Source: an uncultured Acidobacteriota bacterium (lineage in GTDB: Bacteria; Acidobacteriota; Blastocatellia; RBC074). Taken from it: 14,399 nt of DNA. The stretch lies in NCBI GenBank assembly GCA_937967285.1, contig CALBSU010000734.1, positions 1 through 14,399 of the forward strand. The letters run 5' to 3'. A program made the position numbers and the translations under genes. The notes under the pieces were generated by a model, which was not told where the DNA came from, did not search any database, and saw only the letters and a program-made list of their open reading frames with translations. Positions 1-14,399 of this stretch are shown here, one piece after another (position 1 is the first letter of the stretch; every line of letters begins with the position of its first letter).

Positions 1-15
1 CGGGACGCCTCTAAA

Positions 16-45
16 TTGACACTGCGTGACGGGCGTTCCTATAAT
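16..45 (+). promoter_or_regulatory. Sigma70-type promoter of lysS
   Basis: A perfect -35 hexamer TTGACA lies at 16-21 and a perfect -10 hexamer TATAAT at 40-45, separated by 18 bases. Transcription would begin near 52, giving a leader of about 30 bases before the lysS start at 84. Both hexamers match consensus, so this is the strongest promoter in the window and is likely constitutive. It should drive lysS and the permease gene behind it. Confidence 0.8.
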
Positions 46-83
46 TCCTCTTTTGAGCATACCCATTCGACAGGAGCGTCGTT

Positions 84-1643
<1,560 letters not shown>

Positions 1644-1655
1644 TCCGGACGGGCC

Positions 1656-4344
<2,689 letters not shown>

Positions 4345-4346
<2 letters not shown>

Positions 4347-4442
4347 GTAGTAGTCAGTAGGCGGTAGTTAGCAGTCAGTAGGCGGTAGTCAGTAGGCAGT
4401 AGGCGGTAGTCAGTAGGCAGTAGGCGGTAGTCAGTAGGCAGT
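4345..4442 (+). repeat. Heptamer tandem repeat, left arm of inverted array 1
   Basis: Thirteen in-register 7-bp units at 4352-4442, plus one imperfect unit (4345-4351) that overlaps the TAA stop of the upstream gene. Three unit types dominate: AGTCAGT, AGGCAGT and AGGCGGT, consensus AGKCRGT, with one AGTTAGC. From 4387 they cycle in a 21-bp higher-order pattern. Nearly every unit junction reads T|AG, so TAG recurs in all three frames on the strand of the upstream gene; the exceptional AGTTAGC unit carries an internal TAG instead. The arm is an inverted counterpart of the array at 4512-4658. Confidence 0.95.
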
Positions 4443-4456
4443 TCTTTTTAGAGAAA

Positions 4457-4473
4457 TTCGAGAGTTGCTCGAA
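4457..4473. other. Small hairpin in the spacer between the repeat arms
   Basis: TTCGAG (4457-4462) and CTCGAA (4468-4473) form a perfect 6-bp stem with a 5-base loop, inside the non-repetitive spacer (4443-4511) that separates the two arms. It would sit at the tip of the large hairpin formed by the arms. There is no T-run, so it is not a convincing terminator by itself. Confidence 0.4.
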
Positions 4474-4511
4474 AGATGGTAGGGGATTTAACATCTCCAC
4501 ACATCCTGCTT

Positions 4512-4649
<138 letters not shown>

Positions 4650-4658
<9 letters not shown>

Positions 4659-5594
4659 CAAATACTTAAGCACTATTCCGCCTTCACCGACAGCCCACAC
4701 CTCTTTCTTTCTGACAGCCAGGCCGTACAGATTGACGCGGGTACCGGTCTCCTGTTCGACCCAGGATTTACCGCCGTCATTGGTGCGCAGGACGGTGCCT
4801 TCCCAGCCGACGACCCAGCCGTCGTTATTGTTGGAGAATCCGATGCGGAGGAGGTTCCTGGAAGAATCGACGGCGACTCTCTCCCAGTTTCTGCCTGCGT
4901 CGGAGGTTCGCAGGATGGCGCCCTTGTCGCCGACGATCCATGCTTTGTCCTTGCCGCGGATCTCGATATTGTAGAGGTAGCCTGAGAAGCTGCTGTTCTG
5001 GTGGTCCCAGTTGCGACCGCCGTCATCGGTATAGAGGATGGTGCCCTTCCCGCCGACGACCCAGCCGCGTTTGTCGTTGACGAAGCGGACGTGGACCAGT
5101 TCATCGGTCGTGCCGCTCTCCTGTTCCTGCCATGTCCGGCCGCCGTCTTCGGTATTGAGGATCCTGCCGCCGGTGCCGACGACCCAGCCCTTATTCTTGT
5201 TGGCGAAGACGATGCTGTTGAATCCCTGTTTGCCCTCAGACGAGGGCACAGTCAGTTTGAAGACGAGGACCCAGCTTTCGCCGCCGTCTTCCGTGTGCAG
5301 GACGTGCCCGCCGCTGGCGACGAGCCATCCGTCGGCGCGGTTTCTGAAGTAGATGTCCTTGATATTGGCTTTCAGGTTGGGATTCTGCGGCCCCCATCCC
5401 TCGCCGCCGTCGACGGTCGAATGGATGATGCCGTTGTCGCCGATGATCCAGCCGTAGTTATTGTCTACAAAGAGTATGCCGTTCAGGTCCTTCTTGCTCT
5501 GGTCCTGAAAAACGACCGTCCACTGGGCCTCGGCGATCGAGACGAAAAGGCTGCAGAAGGCGACGATGCTCAGCGCCTGAAAAATTCGTTTCAT
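4650..5594 (-). CDS. Secreted Ycf48-like beta-propeller protein
   Basis: A 314-residue exported protein with a Sec signal peptide ([10 protein letters not shown], hydrophobic core, cleavage likely after AEA at residue 23). The rest consists of seven blades, each with a GW-[IV]-V-G...G.I..T.DGG..W pattern; the GW (or AW/VW) pairs fall near residues 48, 89, 136, 177, 218, 259 and 299. Seven copies fit a seven-bladed propeller of the Ycf48/BNR type. Ycf48 itself helps assemble photosystem II, but nothing here is photosynthetic; bacterial relatives are generic exported scaffold or binding proteins. The ATG at 5594 is preferred over an upstream TTG at 5615 because it begins the signal peptide; GGAGAG lies about 10 bases upstream. 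It is last in the five-gene minus-strand run, 45 bases after the S41 protease gene. Its stop codon is inside the heptamer array. Confidence 0.9.
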
Positions 5595-5639
5595 CCTGTA
5601 TTCTCTCCGGATCAAGGTGGATAAAGAGGTCGAGTCGAA

Positions 5640-6992
<1,353 letters not shown>

Positions 6993-7029
6993 GATGAAGT
7001 AGAGGAGCACAGGCAAACGCCGCTTATGA

Positions 7030-8007
7030 TCATGGTTTCGGGGGCTTCCCCGGGAGCATGCCGGGGTTGAGGGCACGCTGAATGCTACGCCGCATCCGCT
7101 CCGCTTCCTCTTCCTTCAAAGACGGCGAAGCAGGATCGCGGGCCAGGGGACGGATGAAATTATACCTCACCAGTCCGCGGATTGTTAGCTTCTTTCCATC
7201 TCTTTCCGCGGGCCTGAAACGGAGCATGCCCGCGGTCGTAACGGCCGACTCGTCGAGCCCGAAGCCTGCCCACCTGACCACGCGGATGTCATCGACCCTG
7301 CCGTCCTCGCGAAAAACCGCCTCCAGTTCGACGGTCGCGGTGATGCCGGCAAGGTCGGCCTCGGCGGTGTAGACCGGTTTGAGGCTCTGGTAGAAGGCCG
7401 GCAGCTTTTCCGACGGGCCGGTCAGGTCCGCATCGGTCAACTCGACTTCGGGCGCAGCCTCAACGGGCTCCTCGACCGCGGCTCTGCGATCGGCGGCCTG
7501 ACGCGCGATCGCATCCCTGATTGCGGGCCATTCCAGCCGCAGCAGGCGTATCCCCTCGGCGGCGGCCGCGGCGTCGTCCGCCCCTCTCGCCCGGACCAGT
7601 CTGAAGAGCAGCAATCGTCCGGTGCGGCCGTCCACCAGATACGTTCCGGCCATCCACTCGAAGTAGGACTGATCCTTCTCCCCCGCCCTGCGCGCCTGAA
7701 TCAGTTTTCCGAGAAGATAGAAATCGGCGCCGAGAGCGGTTCCGATCGAACGTCCCTGCGCGAGCGTCAGGTTGAGGTTTCCCGCCAGCCCGGTTCCGGC
7801 ATAGGCCGCGCGCGCCAGATCCGGATCGATCGGTTCGAGCCCGCTTTCGCCAGCCGCCAGACGCCGCAACTCGGCCTCCACCGCGCCCGCATCGTCGCCC
7901 GCGAATGGCAGCACCGCCAGACGCAACATCTCCGGTGCCGGAAACCGGGGTCCAGTCACCGCAAGGACCAGCATTGAAATCCCGAATGTCAGGGCCGCAA
8001 TTCGCAT
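7030..8007 (-). CDS. Exported protein with TolB/CsgG-like N-terminus and TonB C-terminal domain
   Basis: A 325-residue protein with an N-terminal hydrophobic segment (about 5-19) that is either a signal peptide or an anchor. Residues about 28-170 include [12 protein letters not shown] and [13 protein letters not shown], a pattern seen in TolB/CsgG/FlgT-like periplasmic domains that open with a VLPF strand. Residues about 218-285 ([19 protein letters not shown] through [11 protein letters not shown]) match the TonB C-terminal fold, often used for energy-coupled outer-membrane contacts or as a periplasmic binding module. The long proline-rich spacer of classical TonB is absent, and no exbB/exbD is nearby, so true TonB energy transduction is doubtful. 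The ATG start at 8007 has only a weak, distant AGG. It lies 47 bases after the HD gene and 37 before the protease start, in one probable operon. Confidence 0.8.
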   Translation of the reverse strand: MRIAALTFGISMLVLAVTGPRFPAPEMLRLAVLPFAGDDAGAVEAELRRLAAGESGLEPIDPDLARAAYAGTGLAGNLNLTLAQGRSIGTALGADFYLLGKLIQARRAGEKDQSYFEWMAGTYLVDGRTGRLLLFRLVRARGADDAAAAAEGIRLLRLEWPAIRDAIARQAADRRAAVEEPVEAAPEVELTDADLTGPSEKLPAFYQSLKPVYTAEADLAGITATVELEAVFREDGRVDDIRVVRWAGFGLDESAVTTAGMLRFRPAERDGKKLTIRGLVRYNFIRPLARDPASPSLKEEEAERMRRSIQRALNPGMLPGKPPKP

Positions 8008-8054
8008 CAGCGTCTGATTTCGTACCTCGTCTGGTTGTGGTGCCGCCGCTGATT

Positions 8055-9302
<1,248 letters not shown>

Positions 9303-9321
9303 GGCCAACTGCGCGCCGGAC

Positions 9322-10464
9322 TCAGATGGTCTGCAGCAGGCGCGTCAGAAGCGCTGCCCGGCGCGGGATATCGTCGATCAGGATGTGCTCTGTATCGGCG
9401 TGCGCTCCGCCGCCGTCGACTCCCAGGCCGTCGAGCGTCGGAATCCCCATCGCCGAGGTGAAGTTGCCGTCCGATCCTCCGCCGACCGCCTGATCCCTGA
9501 GCTCGAATCCGATCTCGGCCGCGAGCGTCCGGGCCTGTTCGAACAGCGCCAGGTTCTTTCCGGAACGCTGCATCGGCGGACGGTTGACTCCGCCGCTGAT
9601 CTCCAGATCCGCGCCCTCGAGCACGGGGCGGAGCCCCCTGATCTCCGAGACGACCCGATCGCCGTCCTCAGCGGTCCAGAAACGGACATCGACCATCGCC
9701 GTCGCCTCGGCCGGAACCACGTTGAGCGCCGTCCCGCCGTTGACGATCCCCACGCTGACCGTCGTCCCCTTCTCGAAATCGTTGAGCCCGGCCAGCCTCA
9801 ATGTCTGATGCGCCAGCTCGACGATGGCGTTGACGCCCTTTGACGGATCGAGCCCGGAATGGGCCGCGCGACCGATCGCCCTGACATTGAATGTGCCGAT
9901 CCCCTTGCGCCCGGTCTTGACGATCCCGCCCGTGACCGGAGGTTCGAGCACCAGCGCCGCCGCCGCCCCAAGCGCTTCGCGCTCGACCAGCTCTCTCGAC
10001 GTCCGGCTGCCTATCTCCTCGTCGCAGGTGAAGAGCATCCGCACCGGCCGCTTCGTCTCGAGCCCCAGGCCGCGTATCGCTTCGATCGCCTCGAGCGCCA
10101 GCGTCACCCCGGACTTCATGTCGAAGATCCCCGGCCCGTGCGCGGTCCCTTCGTCCGTCACGCGGAACGGCAGGCGCGCCAGCGTCCCCGCCGGCCAGAC
10201 CGTGTCCAGGTGTCCGACGATCAGAATATGCGGCGCCCCCTCCTGATCGCGATTCTCGAACCGCGCGGTCAGATGGCTCCCATAACCCGGCTGGTGTATC
10301 AGCTCCACCCGGCCGCCCGCGATGCGAATCCTCCCGGCCACGAATTCCGCGATCCGGTTCAGCGCATCTTCGTCCCGGGACTTCGTCTCCTGCTCGACCA
10401 GTTCGCGGATATAATCGAGTATCCCCGCGCGGCGCTCATCGAAATGCTTTATTAATGATGTCAT
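9322..10464 (-). CDS. M20-family metallopeptidase, carboxypeptidase G2-like
   Basis: Two-zinc hydrolase of the M20/M28 clan, 380 residues, closest in pattern to glutamate carboxypeptidases (CPG2 type), which remove C-terminal residues from peptides or folate-like substrates. Expected ligands are visible: [10 protein letters not shown] (His 85, Asp 87 beside the metal site), [10 protein letters not shown] (bridging Asp 115), TCDEEIGS (Glu 149/150, general base and ligand), LVLEPP (Glu 174) and [11 protein letters not shown] near the C-terminus (His 355). A dimerisation lid lies between about 185 and 300. There is no signal peptide, so it is likely cytoplasmic, unlike secreted CPG2. It is first in the minus-strand operon; ATG at 10464 has no strong ribosome-binding site, but a promoter lies 50-75 bases upstream. 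The natural substrate cannot be inferred. Confidence 0.92.
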   Translation of the reverse strand: MTSLIKHFDERRAGILDYIRELVEQETKSRDEDALNRIAEFVAGRIRIAGGRVELIHQPGYGSHLTARFENRDQEGAPHILIVGHLDTVWPAGTLARLPFRVTDEGTAHGPGIFDMKSGVTLALEAIEAIRGLGLETKRPVRMLFTCDEEIGSRTSRELVEREALGAAAALVLEPPVTGGIVKTGRKGIGTFNVRAIGRAAHSGLDPSKGVNAIVELAHQTLRLAGLNDFEKGTTVSVGIVNGGTALNVVPAEATAMVDVRFWTAEDGDRVVSEIRGLRPVLEGADLEISGGVNRPPMQRSGKNLALFEQARTLAAEIGFELRDQAVGGGSDGNFTSAMGIPTLDGLGVDGGGAHADTEHILIDDIPRRAALLTRLLQTI

Positions 10465-10490
10465 ATCAGTGGATCGTCACAACTGTTGCG

Positions 10491-10539
<49 letters not shown>

Positions 10540-10579
10540 GTTCCAGAGGCTGGCGTGTCTGCCTCCCAATCCAAGGGTT

Positions 10580-10613
10580 AAACTATTTCTGATTTGAACT
10601 CGTGAAATAGTTT
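10580..10613. promoter_or_regulatory. 10-bp perfect inverted repeat in the divergent region
   Basis: AAACTATTTC (10580-10589) and GAAATAGTTT (10604-10613) are perfect inverted copies separated by 14 bases. It lies midway between the divergent promoters. It could be a regulator's binding site or an RNA stem. With only four T residues at its end and an AT-rich stem it is a poor intrinsic terminator. Confidence 0.55.
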
Positions 10614-10645
10614 TCAGACGCCGTGTCAGCGCGGGACTAACCGGT

Positions 10646-10674
10646 TTTATATCTTTCTGATCATAGGTTATGAT
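10646..10674 (+). promoter_or_regulatory. Candidate promoter of the secreted helical-repeat gene
   Basis: TTTATA (10646-10651, 4 of 6) and TATGAT (10669-10674, 5 of 6) are separated by the ideal 17 bases. Transcription would begin near 10681, giving a leader of about 185 bases that contains the competing hairpins at 10716-10784. Confidence 0.5.
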
Positions 10675-10685
10675 ACAGATTCTGT
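10660..10685. promoter_or_regulatory. Two adjoining dyads over the -10 box (operator-like)
   Basis: ATCATA-GGT-TATGAT (10660-10674) is a perfect 6-3-6 dyad whose right half is the candidate -10 hexamer. It is immediately followed by ACAGA-T-TCTGT (10675-10685), a perfect 5-1-5 dyad. Back-to-back palindromes on a -10 box and start site suit a repressor operator, though no regulator gene is nearby. Confidence 0.4.
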
Positions 10686-10715
10686 TGCGTTCTCCGGAGG
10701 CGGGAAATTAAATCT

Positions 10716-10784
10716 CCTGACGACGTAACCCGGGCTCAGGTTTCGAGCGTCTTCAATAACGTTCCTGAGCGGTCAGAGTTTTTT
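10716..10784 (+). promoter_or_regulatory. Leader with mutually exclusive hairpins and a T-run
   Basis: GCTCAGG at 10734-10740 can pair with CCTGAGC at 10764-10770 (7 bp), or its TCAGG part can pair with CCTGA at 10716-10720. CTGA at 10765-10768 can also pair with TCAG at 10773-10776. A run of six T follows at 10779-10784. The arrangement resembles an attenuator or riboswitch expression platform. No known riboswitch consensus is recognised. Confidence 0.3.
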
Positions 10785-10837
10785 GGAGTCGCGGCTGCCG
10801 TGGCTTGTCATTCCGTACCCCAGCGGGAAAAAACTGA

Positions 10838-12046
<1,209 letters not shown>

Positions 12047-12116
12047 TCCTCCTCCCGCCACGCAGTCGGATCTTGAATGGAACTGACGTTGCGGTGACAA
12101 GAACAGGCAGCATCAG

Positions 12117-12151
12117 GAGCCAGCACTCTCCTCGAGCGCTGGCTCTTTTTT
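12117..12151 (+). terminator. Rho-independent terminator after the helical-repeat gene
   Basis: GAGCCAGC (12117-12124) pairs perfectly with GCTGGCTC (12138-12145) around a 13-base loop, followed at once by six T residues (12146-12151). It lies 70 bases after the stop of the secreted-protein gene and 21 bases before the proposed rnc start, so it may also act as an attenuator or RNase III-sensitive hairpin in rnc read-through transcripts. Confidence 0.85.
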
Positions 12152-12171
12152 ATCGTTCAGACCCCGAACAG

Positions 12172-13029
<858 letters not shown>

Positions 13030-13039
13030 TCGCCCGTTC

Positions 13040-14281
<1,242 letters not shown>

Positions 14282-14312
14282 GGCACGATGATGGACAGCG
14301 CGCGTTCCAAAA

Positions 14313-14399
<87 letters not shown>

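Overview
GC-rich chromosomal segment of a Gram-negative-type bacterium: it encodes a LolC/E lipoprotein-release permease, several secreted (signal-peptide) proteins and a TonB C-terminal domain. The mix of genes, the acidobacterial-looking secreted families and the short tandem repeats between genes point to Acidobacteriota (perhaps Blastocatellia). That assignment is an inference from style, not from a marker gene. I see no phage, transposase, integrase, CRISPR, tRNA or rRNA.

Layout. (1) 1-2885, plus strand: a near-consensus promoter, lysS (class II lysyl-tRNA synthetase) and, 12 bases later, a LolC/E-type permease. (2) 2886-3344: a gene-free leader with a good promoter, then a secreted protein of unknown function (3345-4346). 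(3) 4345-4658: two arms of 7-bp tandem repeats in opposite orientation, filling the gap between convergent genes. (4) 4650-10464, minus strand: a tight five-gene run transcribed M20 metallopeptidase, HD-domain phosphohydrolase, TonB-C protein, S41 protease, Ycf48-like beta-propeller, with gaps of 19-47 bases. (5) 10465-10864: a divergent regulatory region with promoters on both strands, several dyads and a leader with competing hairpins. (6) 10865-14239, plus strand: a secreted helical-repeat protein, a strong terminator hairpin, rnc (RNase III) and a multi-spanning membrane protein. (7) 14235-14348: a second pair of inverted 7-bp repeat arms, followed by the C-terminal tail of a convergent minus-strand gene that looks like an amidohydrolase.

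The most unusual feature is the repeat system. Both convergent gene junctions in the window, and no other junction, carry inverted arrays of heptamers. The two arrays use different units (AGTAGGC-like and AGTAGAA) with the same AGTAG core. In all four arms the AGTAG strand is the coding strand of the adjacent gene, and that gene's stop codon lies inside or directly against the outer repeat units. Every unit supplies a TAG or TAA. Because 7 is not a multiple of 3, the stops cycle through all three frames, and the opposed arms could fold as a long RNA hairpin. This looks like a combined translational and transcriptional insulator for convergent genes, though neutral slippage expansion of a palindromic seed remains possible.

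The other genes are mostly housekeeping (lysS, lol, rnc) or envelope/secreted functions. Worth noting are the S41 protease, which lacks the usual catalytic lysine, and the permease, which has no LolD ATPase gene beside it.
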